Positions 43,807 to 52,561 of a stretch of 64,000 nucleotides of DNA are shown piece by piece. The number at the start of each line of letters is the position of its first letter. Position 1 is the first letter of the stretch. This DNA comes from DASUXA01 sp036378155. Lineage in GTDB: Bacteria; Actinomycetota; Actinomycetes; Mycobacteriales; Micromonosporaceae. The stretch spans positions 35,831-99,830 of the forward strand of contig DASUXA010000080.1 in the NCBI GenBank assembly GCA_036378155.1, written 5' to 3'. The position numbers and the translations under genes are program-made. Below the pieces are notes generated by a model that did no database searches, had not been told where the DNA came from, and saw nothing but the letters and a program-made list of their open reading frames with translations.

Positions 43807-45711
43807 ATGGTAACGACGCGCATGTCACGTGGGGCGCAGGCACGGCGGAGGGGAACCACGCCCAGCCGACCCTGGTTCGGCCGCTGGCTCGTAGCTGCCG
43901 TCGCCGTCCTCATGACCGCGACGGCTGTCGGCGCCGGGGGCACTGCCGTCGCGGAACCGGCGCACCCCTTGCCGGGTACCGGCAGCCCGGACTTCGGACC
44001 CAACGTCCGGATCTTCGACCCGTCCATGCCGGTCGGCGAGATCCAGGCGACGGTGGACGCGATCGCGGCCGAGCAAGTCGACAACGAGATGGGCGCACAG
44101 CGGTACGCCCTGTTGTTCAAGCCCGGCACATACGGCACGCCCGACCACCCGCTCGTCTTCCAGGTCGGGTACTACACCGAGGTCGCCGGGCTCGGACGGT
44201 CGCCGACCGACGTCACGATCAACGGGCATGTCGATGTGTACAACCGGTGCCTGAGCCCGACCAACTGCATCGCGCTGGTCAACTTCTGGCGGTCGTTGTC
44301 CAACCTGACCATCCACGTCCAAGGTCTCGACGGGTGCCGTGCGTCGGGCATGTTCTGGGCGGTCTCGCAGGCGGCGCCGCTGCGCAGGGTGAACGTCACC
44401 GGCGGCAATCTGACGTTCATGGACTACTGCACGGCGGGACCGCAGTACGCCAGCGGCGGCTTCATGGCCGACTCCGTCACCGGCAACGTCATCAACGGTT
44501 CGCAACAGCAGTTCCTGGTCCGGGACAGCAGCATCGGTTCCTGGTCGAACGGGGTGTGGAACCAGGTCTTCGCCGGCGTACCCGGCGCGCCCGCGCAGTC
44601 GTTCCCCAGCCCGCCCTACACCACGCTCCCCACCACTCCGGTGAGCCGAGAGAAGCCGTACCTGTATGTCGACGCGTCGGGCGAATACCGGGTGTTCGTC
44701 CCAGCCGCTCGGCAGAACTCGTCCGGGTCCACGTGGCAGAACGCGGCCACGCCGGGCCGTTCCATCCCGATTTCAGATTTCTTCCTGGCCAAGCCGTCCG
44801 ATTCGGTCGCGACCATCAACGCCCAACTCGCCCGCGGCAAGAATCTGATCTTCACGCCGGGGGTGTACGCCGTCAACCGTTCCATCGAGGTCAAGCGGCC
44901 CGACACGATCGTGCTCGGCCAGGGCCTGACCACCCTCACGGCGGTGAACGGCGCCGTGCCGCTGAAGGTCGCCGATGTCGACGGCGTCGACATCGCCGGC
45001 CTCATGATCGACGCCGGTACCGTCAACTCGCCGGTGCTGCTCCAGGTCGGCACGCCGCGCCGGGGTGACGACGGCGAGCGCGACCGCGAAGGTCGGGGCG
45101 ACTCGTCCGATCCGACGGTGCTGCACGACGTCTTCTTCCGCGTCGGCGGCCCACATGTCGGCAAGGCCACCGTCAGCCTGGAAGTCGACAGCGACAACGT
45201 CCTCCTCGACGACATCTGGGCCTGGCGCGCCGACCACGGTGTCCCCGGCTCAGTCGGTTGGGATGTCAACACCGCCGACACCGGGCTCGTCGTCAACGGC
45301 GACAACGTGACGGCGCTCGGCCTGTTCGTCGAGCACTACCAGAAGTACAACGTCGTCTGGAACGGCGACAACGGCACAACCATCTTCTTCCAGAACGAGT
45401 TGCCCTACGACCCGCCGAACCAGGCCGCCTGGCAGCACGACGGCATTCCCGGCTGGGCCGCGTACAAGGTCGCGGACTCGGTCACGACCCACCAGTTGTG
45501 GGGAGCGGGAAGCTACATCTTCACCAACGCCGACCCCACGATCCACGCGGCCCGCGGCTTCGAGGTACCGGTCGCCCCGGGTGTGACGATGCATGACCTG
45601 CTCACCGTCAACCTCAGCGCCGGAACGATCGACCACGTCGTCAACGACACCGGCGCGCCGGTCACCACCGAAGCCGTCGGCGTCCCGAGCTACGTGATCA
45701 GCTATCCCTGA
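43807..45711 (+). CDS. Large secreted beta-helix protein (pectate lyase-like superfamily)
   Basis: 634 residues. A long, arginine-rich N-terminus with a hydrophobic stretch (about residues 27-48) ends in AVAEPA, a plausible signal peptide. The body has repeated short strands with Asn/Gly turns typical of right-handed beta-helix folds (LLQVG, VLLDDIWAW, VVNGDNVTALGLF). Related actinobacterial proteins are often annotated as adenylyl cyclase or F5/8-type without evidence. A role in binding or cutting polysaccharide is inferred, partly from the GH16 neighbour. ATG at 43807; MSRG at 43822 is an alternative. Confidence 0.75.
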   Translation: MVTTRMSRGAQARRRGTTPSRPWFGRWLVAAVAVLMTATAVGAGGTAVAEPAHPLPGTGSPDFGPNVRIFDPSMPVGEIQATVDAIAAEQVDNEMGAQRYALLFKPGTYGTPDHPLVFQVGYYTEVAGLGRSPTDVTINGHVDVYNRCLSPTNCIALVNFWRSLSNLTIHVQGLDGCRASGMFWAVSQAAPLRRVNVTGGNLTFMDYCTAGPQYASGGFMADSVTGNVINGSQQQFLVRDSSIGSWSNGVWNQVFAGVPGAPAQSFPSPPYTTLPTTPVSREKPYLYVDASGEYRVFVPAARQNSSGSTWQNAATPGRSIPISDFFLAKPSDSVATINAQLARGKNLIFTPGVYAVNRSIEVKRPDTIVLGQGLTTLTAVNGAVPLKVADVDGVDIAGLMIDAGTVNSPVLLQVGTPRRGDDGERDREGRGDSSDPTVLHDVFFRVGGPHVGKATVSLEVDSDNVLLDDIWAWRADHGVPGSVGWDVNTADTGLVVNGDNVTALGLFVEHYQKYNVVWNGDNGTTIFFQNELPYDPPNQAAWQHDGIPGWAAYKVADSVTTHQLWGAGSYIFTNADPTIHAARGFEVPVAPGVTMHDLLTVNLSAGTIDHVVNDTGAPVTTEAVGVPSYVISYP

Positions 45712-45725
45712 CTGCCGGAGGACAC

Positions 45726-46844
45726 TCAGTCCGCTGTGAACTGCAGCCGACGACGACGGCGGACAAGTACCAGCAGGACACCACCGGCGACCAGCGCGCC
45801 GACGCCGACGAGCGCGTACGGCGTGATGTTCGAGCCGGTCTTCGGCAGCGATCCGGCGGCCGGGGTCGGGCTGGCCGAAGCCGACGGGGCGCCGGTGACG
45901 TGGGTCGAGGGGCTGATCGATGGCGTAGCGCTCACGGACGGGCGCGGGCTGGTGTCGACGTCGACCGTCAGGGGGGCGGTGTTGTTCGCTTGGTCCGGGT
46001 CCGGCAGGCCGAAGTACGGATCGACGGGTGAGCCGGCGTGCCAGTCGGCGACGACGATGACCGATCCAGGTGCGACGTCCACCGACGTGATCTTCAGCTG
46101 CCACGTTTCGGAGTACGAGCGACCCGCCGGCAGGTCGACGACGGCGATGCACTGATGGAAGACGGTCGGGTTCGGGTTGCAGTGGGCGGCGGCGTCGCCC
46201 GTCCACTCGGTTCCCGACGGCGCCGTGAGCCCGATGCCGAAGCTACCGGTGGAGTCGGGGCCGTTGTTGGTGACGACCCAGCGCACGTCGACGGTGTCGC
46301 CGACGCGCCCGGTCGGCTGCCCGTCGACGGCGACGGCAAGGTCGGCCGAGTACCTGACCCGGTTCACCGCCGGGGTGGTGACGCTCGCCCCGGTCTGCGG
46401 GTCACCCACGGTGATCTTCACCTTCGGTGCCGGTGCCGTCGCGCTCGATGTCGTCGGGTCCACCTTCAAGTGCGCCGAGATGTCGGCCATAGCCCCGGCG
46501 GCAACGTGGACGGGGTATGCGCAGTCGAGCGCCGGGACGGGCGTGACCGGCTCCGACGGATGACACGGCGTCAGGTCGTACAGCGTGCTCCAGGTGATCG
46601 GGGCGATGACGCCAGGATCCGACACCAACTCGAACCTCAGGTCGACCGTGGACACGTCAGTGGCACCGTCGTTCCGAATAGTGATCTTGTCGATGGTGAG
46701 GTCGGCCCTGTGTTCGACCGGCGTGCTGACGGACAGGATGCTCAGCGACGCGGCGACCGGTGCAGCGTGCGCCGCGGCGGCCGGTCCACCGGCTGCGGCC
46801 AGCGCCACTGCGGTGACGCCGAGAAGTCGAACACCACGCCGCAT
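45726..46844 (-). CDS. LPXTG-anchored surface protein
   Basis: 372 residues. Signal peptide at 1-27 (AAHAAP end), then DUF11-like beta-sandwich segments (NDGATDVSTVDLRFEL, VTNNGPDSTGSFGIGLTAPSG) suited to a stalk, a Ser/Thr/Pro-rich linker, LPKTG at 333-337, a hydrophobic span and a basic tail RRRRR: a complete cell-wall sorting signal. Sortase would attach it to peptidoglycan. ATG at 46844 has GGGGAGG; a TAGCAT element (46889-46884) is a likely -10. Convergent with the beta-helix gene, 14 bases apart. Confidence 0.88.
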   Translation of the reverse strand: MRRGVRLLGVTAVALAAAGGPAAAAHAAPVAASLSILSVSTPVEHRADLTIDKITIRNDGATDVSTVDLRFELVSDPGVIAPITWSTLYDLTPCHPSEPVTPVPALDCAYPVHVAAGAMADISAHLKVDPTTSSATAPAPKVKITVGDPQTGASVTTPAVNRVRYSADLAVAVDGQPTGRVGDTVDVRWVVTNNGPDSTGSFGIGLTAPSGTEWTGDAAAHCNPNPTVFHQCIAVVDLPAGRSYSETWQLKITSVDVAPGSVIVVADWHAGSPVDPYFGLPDPDQANNTAPLTVDVDTSPRPSVSATPSISPSTHVTGAPSASASPTPAAGSLPKTGSNITPYALVGVGALVAGGVLLVLVRRRRRLQFTAD

Positions 46845-47176
46845 GCCGTTCCTCCCCGATGGTGGGCAACGCATCGAGGTGGGATGCTAAGCCGTACATC
46901 GGCTCGGACCAATTAATCGACCAAAGCGGTGGGAATCCACCGATGTGCGGCGGGCGTCAGCCGAGCCGCCTCGGACAGCGGCGACGCGTTCGCTGCCCGC
47001 CGCTGCGTGGATACAGCTCTCCGCTGATTCCACCTGGCTCAACCGCCTCCGGTACCTCCGTGATAACCGCTGTCGGTGACGGTGCTGGTTCCGTCCGCGT
47101 TACGGATGAGATTCGCCGGTTGCCCGAAGGGCTTGCGGTCCGCCACCAGGGCCGATAGCCAGCGAAGAAGGGTGCG
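46845..47176. other. Intergenic region between divergent LPXTG and kinase genes
   Basis: 332 bases without a convincing gene. It holds the LPXTG gene's -10 element, an AT-richer AATTAATCGA stretch near 46910 and no clear promoter for the kinase gene. No RNA fold or repeat stands out. Confidence 0.5.
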
Positions 47177-47863
47177 ATGCGACGCGAAGAACGGGAAGCG
47201 ACGACTGACACGGCGGCGCTACGGGACCGACTACGGCACGTCTACTGGATCGGCGGTGGCAGTGGGGCGGGTAAGTCGACCATCGCCCGTCGCCTCGCGG
47301 CGCGGCACGGTCTCCGCCTCTACAGCACCGACGACGTGATGTCCGAACACGCCAGCCGTAGCGGACCTCAAACGTCGCCGTACCTGAGCCGGTTCAAGGC
47401 AATGGACATGGACGAGCGGTGGGTGAACCGGTCTCCGGAAACCATGCTCGAAACGTTCCACTGGTTCCGGGGCGAGTGCTTCGATCTGATCGTGGAAGAC
47501 CTGCTGCTCCTTCCAACCGGTACCGGGGTGATCGTCGAGGGATTCCGGCTCCTGCCGCATCTGGTCAAGCCGTTGCTGGCGGACCCCCGCCACGCCGTCT
47601 GGCTGCTGCCGACACCTCGGTTTCGCCATGCCGCGTTCGAAAGTCGCGGCACGATCTGGGACATTCCGCGCCGGACCAGCGATCCGGTACGTGCCAAGAA
47701 CAACCTGCTGGAGCGCGACCGCATGTTCACCGGCAGACTTCTGGAGGAGACGAAACACCTCGGACTGCCTGCTATCGAGATTGACACCACGATCACTGAA
47801 AACGAGTTGGCAGACCGAGTAGCGCGGGCGTTCGGACTGTGTGACCCGTCGATCCCATTCTGA
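47177..47863 (+). CDS. P-loop kinase-like protein (zeta-toxin/AAA_18-like)
   Basis: 228 residues. Walker A GGGSGAGKST is near residue 27-36, followed by RLAARHGLRLYSTDDVM, a nucleoside-kinase-type arrangement with a possible base acceptor Asp. A helical lid follows with WLLPTPRFRHAAFESRG and RTSDPVRAKNNLLERD, basic residues suited to ATP. No known substrate motif. It could be a kinase for a small molecule or a zeta-like toxin, but no partner antitoxin is adjacent. ATG has GAAGAAGGG upstream. Confidence 0.7.
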   Translation: MRREEREATTDTAALRDRLRHVYWIGGGSGAGKSTIARRLAARHGLRLYSTDDVMSEHASRSGPQTSPYLSRFKAMDMDERWVNRSPETMLETFHWFRGECFDLIVEDLLLLPTGTGVIVEGFRLLPHLVKPLLADPRHAVWLLPTPRFRHAAFESRGTIWDIPRRTSDPVRAKNNLLERDRMFTGRLLEETKHLGLPAIEIDTTITENELADRVARAFGLCDPSIPF

Positions 47864-48026
47864 CCGCGACGAACCCGCCATCCCGATGCTCCTATCAAGG
47901 CCAAGTAGCGAGGGCGGCGAAGTCGGCGGGTAGGCAGCGCGGCAGGCAGCCGACCGCATCGACACGGCGTTGTCGGAGTAGCTGTTGGCTGCTCGGTTGG
48001 CTGCTCTAGCGCAAATGATCATGTAG

Positions 48027-48071
48027 AAGGCCCAGGTTAGGATCCGTGACTACGGTCCTGACCTGGGCCTT
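48027..48071 (-). terminator. Hairpin terminator downstream of tRNA-Thr
   Basis: An imperfect stem of about 19 bp (AAGGCCCAGGT against ACCTGGGCCTT, plus inner GGATCCG/CGGTCC) lies six bases after the tRNA CCA end. Confidence 0.75.
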
Positions 48072-48076
48072 CCGGG

Positions 48077-48153
48077 TGGAGCCGCCTGAGGGAATCGAAC
48101 CCTCGACCTACGCATTACGAGTGCGTCGCTCTGGCCGACTGAGCTAAGGCGGC
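48077..48153 (-). tRNA. tRNA-Thr (anticodon CGT)
   Basis: The minus strand folds into a standard cloverleaf: acceptor GCCGCCT/AGGCGGC, D arm TTAGCTCAGTCGG, anticodon stem ACGCA/TGCGT with loop CTCGTAA (anticodon CGT, decoding ACG), T arm GTTCGATTCCC. The 3' CCA is encoded after the discriminator T. A TACACT -10 element (48170-48165) precedes it, and a hairpin terminator follows. Confidence 0.97.
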
Positions 48154-48277
48154 AACGTCTGGCAAGTGTACGCGACGCACCGGCCGACCCGGTACCGGGA
48201 TGGCGTCCCGTCCGGTGATCACTATCCGACTGTGCGGCGGACCCGGGGCGCTCGGCTGACCGGTACTCTCACCAGCC

Positions 48278-50017
48278 ATGACCGTCGATCAGGCGCCGGC
48301 TGAACCGGCCACCTTCGACCCCGACAACGCGCCCCGCCCGACAGCCCTGGAACCGCGGCAGATCGGCTTCACCCCTCGCAAGCCGGTACCGTGGCTGGCT
48401 CCGGTGCTGCTCGCCGGCACGGCGGTCCGGGTCCTGCTGGCCGAACTGTTCGGGGCGTACCTGGACAAGCGTGAGCTGCAGAACGCGCTGCCGGCGCGGG
48501 TGTACGACGAGCGACCGCCCGGCGACGATCCGGATACCGCCGAGGTGTGGTTCGACTACATCGCCGACCTGGGGGACGGTTTCGACCCGACGTACTCGAT
48601 GGCGTGGCTGCTCGCCCAGCCCGAGTTGGAGGTCGACGGCGAGTCGACGCCGCGCGGGCGGTTCGTGGTGCTGGGCGGCGACCAGGTGTACCCGACCGCG
48701 AGCTGGCAGCAGTACGAGGACCGGTTCAAAGGTCCGTACCGCGCCGCGCTGCCGCACCGCCCCGAGGGGCACCGGCCGACGCTGTACGCGCTGCCCGGCA
48801 ACCACGACTGGTACGACGGTCTGACCGCGTTCCTGCGGATCTTCGCGAAGGCGAACCACGGCGACATCGGCGGGTGGCGCACCCGGCAGTCGCGGTCGTA
48901 CTTCGCGATCCAACTGCCGCACCGGTGGTGGATCTTCGCGATCGATGCCCAGTTCGGCGCGTACCTCGACGACCCGCAGATGCGGTACTTCCACGACGCG
49001 GCCCAGCAATTGCAGCCGGGCGACCGGGTGATCCTCTGCCCGCCCTCACCGGGCTGGGTGGAAGCCCAGCACGACCCGCACGCGTACGACACGATCGACT
49101 ACTTCGTGCGTACGGTGCTCGCCCCGCGCGGCGTCGACGTCAAACTCATGATCTCCGGTGACCTGCACCACTACGCCCGGTACACCGGACCGGACCGGGA
49201 ACTGATCACCTGTGGTGGAGGCGGGGCATACCTGTACGGCACCCACCACCTGCCCGAGTCGATCCCGGTACCGCCACCGTCGACGTTGGTCCGCAATGCC
49301 ACACCGACGAAGACGTACACGTTGACGACGACGTACCCGACGAAGAGCGCGTCGCGTCGCTTCGCGGCGGGCGTGTTCGGGCGGCTGCCGTGGCGCAACC
49401 CTGGTTTCGTCACACTGCTCGGCACGCTGCACATGCTGCTCATGCTCGCGTTGGCGAACGCCACCGAACGGGTCGCGAGCGGTACCGAGCAGCGGCTGGT
49501 CACCATCCCGGTGGCGCTGATGGTGTTGATCCTGCTGGGCGGCTGTGCGTACTTCTCGATGCCGCCGACCGGCGGTCGCGCCGGAACGAAACATTGGCTG
49601 CTCGGGCTGGGTCACGGACTGGTGCAGTGTGCGTTGGGTCTCGCCGGTACCTGGGTGTGGACCCGACTGCCGTTGAGCGATCTGCCCTGGCCGTTGCCGC
49701 TGCTCGCGGCCGCGCTGCTGTACCTGCCGATCGTCGGGTTGCTGTCGACCGAGGTGGTCTGCGGCTACCTGCTGTTCGCGAGCGTGTTCGACGTGAACGT
49801 CAACGAACTGTTCGCGGGGCAGAGCATTGTCGACGCGAAGGGGTTCCTGCGGCTGCACATCGACGCGGACGGGGTGCTGACGGTGTACCCGGTCGCGGTG
49901 GACCGGGTGTCGCGACGGTGGACACCGAAGCCGGACGCGGCGCCTGACGCGCCGTGGTTCGACCCGGCAGAGCCGCTGCGGTACCGGTTGGCGGAGAGCC
50001 CGATCAGGATCAGGTGA
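48278..50017 (+). CDS. Metallophosphoesterase with C-terminal membrane domain
   Basis: 579 residues. The calcineurin-type metal motifs are in order: GDQVYP (about residue 133), GNHDWYDG (about 172), DAQ, and SGDLHHYAR (about 295). The C-terminal half has about five to six hydrophobic spans (LLGTLHMLLMLALAN onward) followed by a soluble tail. Substrate is unknown; homologous large actinobacterial metallophosphoesterases are uncharacterised. ATG lies eight bases after TACTCT, so leaderless or short-leader expression is possible. Confidence 0.85.
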   Translation: MTVDQAPAEPATFDPDNAPRPTALEPRQIGFTPRKPVPWLAPVLLAGTAVRVLLAELFGAYLDKRELQNALPARVYDERPPGDDPDTAEVWFDYIADLGDGFDPTYSMAWLLAQPELEVDGESTPRGRFVVLGGDQVYPTASWQQYEDRFKGPYRAALPHRPEGHRPTLYALPGNHDWYDGLTAFLRIFAKANHGDIGGWRTRQSRSYFAIQLPHRWWIFAIDAQFGAYLDDPQMRYFHDAAQQLQPGDRVILCPPSPGWVEAQHDPHAYDTIDYFVRTVLAPRGVDVKLMISGDLHHYARYTGPDRELITCGGGGAYLYGTHHLPESIPVPPPSTLVRNATPTKTYTLTTTYPTKSASRRFAAGVFGRLPWRNPGFVTLLGTLHMLLMLALANATERVASGTEQRLVTIPVALMVLILLGGCAYFSMPPTGGRAGTKHWLLGLGHGLVQCALGLAGTWVWTRLPLSDLPWPLPLLAAALLYLPIVGLLSTEVVCGYLLFASVFDVNVNELFAGQSIVDAKGFLRLHIDADGVLTVYPVAVDRVSRRWTPKPDAAPDAPWFDPAEPLRYRLAESPIRIR

Positions 50018-50044
50018 CGGGCCGGGCGGGTGGTGCCGGGTCGC

Positions 50045-50881
50045 TCAGTCGCGGTAGCGCGCCTCGTACGCCTGACGCGACCCGCACACCGAGGCACGGC
50101 TACAGGTGCAGCGTGAGCCGTCGGCGTCCATCCGTACCACCACGGCGTCGCGCGGGACGCTGTGCCCGACGACCCGCCCGCTGCCCTGCTCGGTGGTCAC
50201 CCGCGCGCCGACCGGCGGAGCGCTCGCCTGGAACTGCTGGTACAGCGGGTGCTCGTACTTCAGGCAGCACATCAGCCGCCCGCACGCACCCGAGATGCGC
50301 AGCGGATTGAGCGGCAGATCCTGGTCTTTCGCCATCCGGATGGTGACCGGCTCGAAGTCGGTGAGGAACGTGGCGCAGCACAGGTCGCGACCGCACGAGC
50401 CGATGCCGCCCTGGACCCGCGCCGAGTCGCGGGCGGACAGTTGCCGCAGTTCGACGCGGCACCGCAGGGTGGCGCCGAGATCCCGGACCAGCGACCGGAA
50501 GTCGACGCGGTGCGGGGCGGTGAAGTAGATCGTCGTCCGGGCGCTGTCGCCCGCCGTAGCGGGGACGTGGTCCACAGCGACCACCTTCATCGGCAGGTCG
50601 TGCTCGCGGATCAGTCGCTTGGCGGCGACCTTCGCCTCCGCCTTGCGGGTCCGGATCAGATCGTCGCGCCGCAGATCGTCCGGGCCCGCCAAGCCGAGCA
50701 GCCGGGGGAATCCGTCGGTGTCCTCGGAAACCCACTGCGGCGCCCAGACACACTCCGCGACCTCGGCGCCGTCATCGGTCGGTACCAGCACCTTGTCGCC
50801 CACGGACAGCGCGAGCCCGCCCGGATCGAAGTAGTACAGGCGGCCGTACCGGTTGAAGCTGACCGCGCACAGCATGCCCAT
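50045..50881 (-). CDS. ricT: PSP1-domain protein RicT
   Basis: 278 residues. The PSP1/RicT pattern is clear: CAVSFNRYGRLYYFDPGGLALSVGDKVLV, GGIGSCGRDLCCATFL, MAKDQDLPLNPLRISGACGRLMCCLKYE, with the conserved cysteines (GRDLCC, GRLMCC) that in the RicAFT complex of Bacillus carry iron-sulfur clusters and guide RNA maturation. Extra C-terminal cysteines are also present. In actinobacteria the partners are different. ATG at 50881 is seven bases after TAGGGT, predicting a leaderless transcript. Confidence 0.92.
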   Translation of the reverse strand: MGMLCAVSFNRYGRLYYFDPGGLALSVGDKVLVPTDDGAEVAECVWAPQWVSEDTDGFPRLLGLAGPDDLRRDDLIRTRKAEAKVAAKRLIREHDLPMKVVAVDHVPATAGDSARTTIYFTAPHRVDFRSLVRDLGATLRCRVELRQLSARDSARVQGGIGSCGRDLCCATFLTDFEPVTIRMAKDQDLPLNPLRISGACGRLMCCLKYEHPLYQQFQASAPPVGARVTTEQGSGRVVGHSVPRDAVVVRMDADGSRCTCSRASVCGSRQAYEARYRD

Positions 50882-51014
50882 GGCACACACCCTAACGCCG
50901 GATCCGGTACCGACGAGAACGTCCACCTGTCGGGTGAATCGTGTCCCGAGACCCGTCACCTACTCCAACCCGTCACGTTGGTCAGTACACAAGCCTGCGG
51001 GGGGTGCAGGAGCC

Positions 51015-51060
51015 ACGGCGTCGCCGGCGGATCAGAGACGATCCGCTGTAGCGGCGCCGT
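51015..51060 (-). terminator. Hairpin downstream of the 257-residue hypothetical gene
   Basis: GCGGATC (51027-51033) pairs with GATCCGC (51040-51046) inside a larger imperfect ACGGCG/CGCCGT stem. It closes the ESX-like mini-operon before ricT. Confidence 0.5.
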
Positions 51061-51068
51061 TGGCCTGT

Positions 51069-51842
51069 CTACAGCCGGACGCGGGTGACTCCGTCCGGGC
51101 GGTCGAGACCGAAGTCCGGTTCCTGGTATCGCAGTTCCGACAACCGCGACGCGGCCCGGTCGAGCAGGTCCCTGCCCTCGTCGTGAGCCTGTGCCGCGAC
51201 GTCGAGCACGACCGAACCGAGGTTGGCGGCGGCGAGCACCACCGCGCGCGGCGGACCGGCGACGGGGCGGGTCCCGGCGAGCCACGCTCCGATCAGGTCA
51301 CCGCCGTGTTCCGCGACCGGCAGAGTGTGCAGCGTGACTGCCTCAGCCGAGGTCAGACAGCGGGCGACGGCGACCGCGAGGCGCCGTCTGGACCGACCGA
51401 TCCAGGCAGCCACCTGGTCGAGGTGGTCCGCGGTCGCGTCGAGCCGTCCGGCAAGCGTGTCGCTCCCCCCGGCGAGGTGGGCACGCACCGCCGCCCAGTG
51501 CTCGCGCACCACCTCGGCGGTCGCTCCGGACCATCCGGAGCCGGCGGACAACCCGGAGCCAGCGGGCAATCCAGAGCCGGTGGACAACGCGAAGCCGGCG
51601 GACAGCGCCCCGTGTTCGCGTCGGTATCCGTCGGCGAGGGGCCGGGTCGCCCGCACGACGTCGGACAGCGGCGCTGCGGTCAGTTCGGCGAAGAAGGCGT
51701 ACGCCTCGCCGGGCAGCGCGCCGAGTCGACCCAGCAGGCTCCAGACCCGGTGGTCGGCTGGCGCACCCCCGACGACCAGCGCGGTGTCGACCCGGGACAG
51801 CAGGTCGCGGGCCGCTTCGTCGACCCGGTCGAGGGCGTCCAT
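51069..51842 (-). CDS. Hypothetical protein of the YbaB/ESX-like mini-operon
   Basis: 257 residues, mostly helical. An N-terminal helical domain (about 1-75), a low-complexity insert of six-residue repeats (LSTGSG-type, about 78-105), then a second helical domain with VVREHWAAVRAHLAG and an alanine-rich segment. No signal peptide or catalytic motif is visible. Its ATG overlaps the stop of the WXG-like gene by one base (TGATG), so the three genes form one operon. Function unknown; association with an ESX-like secretion partner is inferred. Confidence 0.7.
   Translation of the reverse strand: MDALDRVDEAARDLLSRVDTALVVGGAPADHRVWSLLGRLGALPGEAYAFFAELTAAPLSDVVRATRPLADGYRREHGALSAGFALSTGSGLPAGSGLSAGSGWSGATAEVVREHWAAVRAHLAGGSDTLAGRLDATADHLDQVAAWIGRSRRRLAVAVARCLTSAEAVTLHTLPVAEHGGDLIGAWLAGTRPVAGPPRAVVLAAANLGSVVLDVAAQAHDEGRDLLDRAASRLSELRYQEPDFGLDRPDGVTRVRL
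51535..51606 (-). repeat. 18-bp tandem repeat, four units, in the hypothetical gene
   Basis: Units begin at 51535, 51553, 51571 and 51589; each encodes six residues in the minus frame (variants LSAGFA, LSTGSG, LPAGSG, LSAGSG). The repeat is in frame and forms a flexible linker. Confidence 0.85.
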
Positions 51843-52150
51843 CAGTTTTCCCCGATCCGGTGACGATCGTGCGCCGCGTCGTCGACGTCGCGGTAACCCG
51901 CGGTCACCAGACGCAGGGCACTGGCGACGTCGGCGAGCCGGGCGCCGTGCGCGGCGGCTTCCCGTTCCCGCGCGTCGAGCGCGGTCGCGAACACCGCGTG
52001 CAGTGCCCGACCGAGTTCGCCCAACCGACCCGGGCCGTCGCCGCCGAACGATCGCGCACCGGGGTCGAGCCGGCCCAGTGTGGCGCTCGCCTCCGCCAGC
52101 GCCGCCCCGGCTGTGTCGGCGCGCTGCGCCAACTCGTCAAGGCTGGTCAT
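51842..52150 (-). CDS. WXG100/ESX-like small helical protein
   Basis: 102 residues forming two helical arms, TSLDELAQRADTAGAALAEASATLGRL and ALHAVFATALDAREREAAAHGARLADVASALRLVTAGYRDVDDAA. This helix-turn-helix arrangement with a C-terminal YxxxD-like motif (YRDVD) resembles WXG100 and ESX-associated proteins, although the WXG tripeptide itself is missing. It lies two bases after the YbaB gene. Secretion by a type VII system would be the natural guess, but is not shown; no secretion genes are in the window. Confidence 0.7.
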   Translation of the reverse strand: MTSLDELAQRADTAGAALAEASATLGRLDPGARSFGGDGPGRLGELGRALHAVFATALDAREREAAAHGARLADVASALRLVTAGYRDVDDAAHDRHRIGEN

Positions 52151-52152
52151 CG

Positions 52153-52479
52153 TCAAGCCCCCCGGATCGATCGATAGTCACCGAACGTTTCCTCGTGCAG
52201 CTTCCGCCGGGCCCACGCGGCGGCGTCCGCGGCCGCGGTCACGGCCTGACGCATCGACCGGGACACGTCCTGTGCCGCGCGGCCCTGCAGCGAGCCGGTG
52301 ATGGTCACGTCCCGGATCGTGCCGTCCGCCGTGACCACGACCTCGACCAGGCCGTCCGGAGACCGTACGGTCACCTCGACGCCGGTCACCGCCTTGTCGA
52401 ACTGGGCGAGGAGCGCATCGATGCGGCGATATCGCTCGACTGCCTCTTCGATCCAGTCTTCATCGATCTCGCGCGCCAT
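52153..52479 (-). CDS. YbaB/EbfC-family nucleoid-associated protein
   Basis: 108 residues: VTVRSPDGLVEVVVTADGTIRDVTITGSL is the central beta-strand segment typical of YbaB/EbfC, with flanking helices. Classical YbaB binds DNA as a dimer. In actinobacteria paralogues occur next to WXG-like genes, as here. ATG at 52479 has GGGAGGGA upstream. First gene of the three-gene mini-operon (YbaB, WXG-like, hypothetical). Confidence 0.8.
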   Translation of the reverse strand: MAREIDEDWIEEAVERYRRIDALLAQFDKAVTGVEVTVRSPDGLVEVVVTADGTIRDVTITGSLQGRAAQDVSRSMRQAVTAAADAAAWARRKLHEETFGDYRSIRGA

Positions 52480-52561
52480 AGTCCCTCCCGGATGGCAACC
52501 GTACGGCACCGGAGGAACGGCGCGTAACCCTCAGCCCCGCCCTGTGGACAACGCCGCCCCG

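Noticed and set aside
46957..47211. Short minus-strand frame between the LPXTG and kinase genes
   Set aside because: No ribosome site, no recognisable domain and basic random composition. It overlaps the kinase start.
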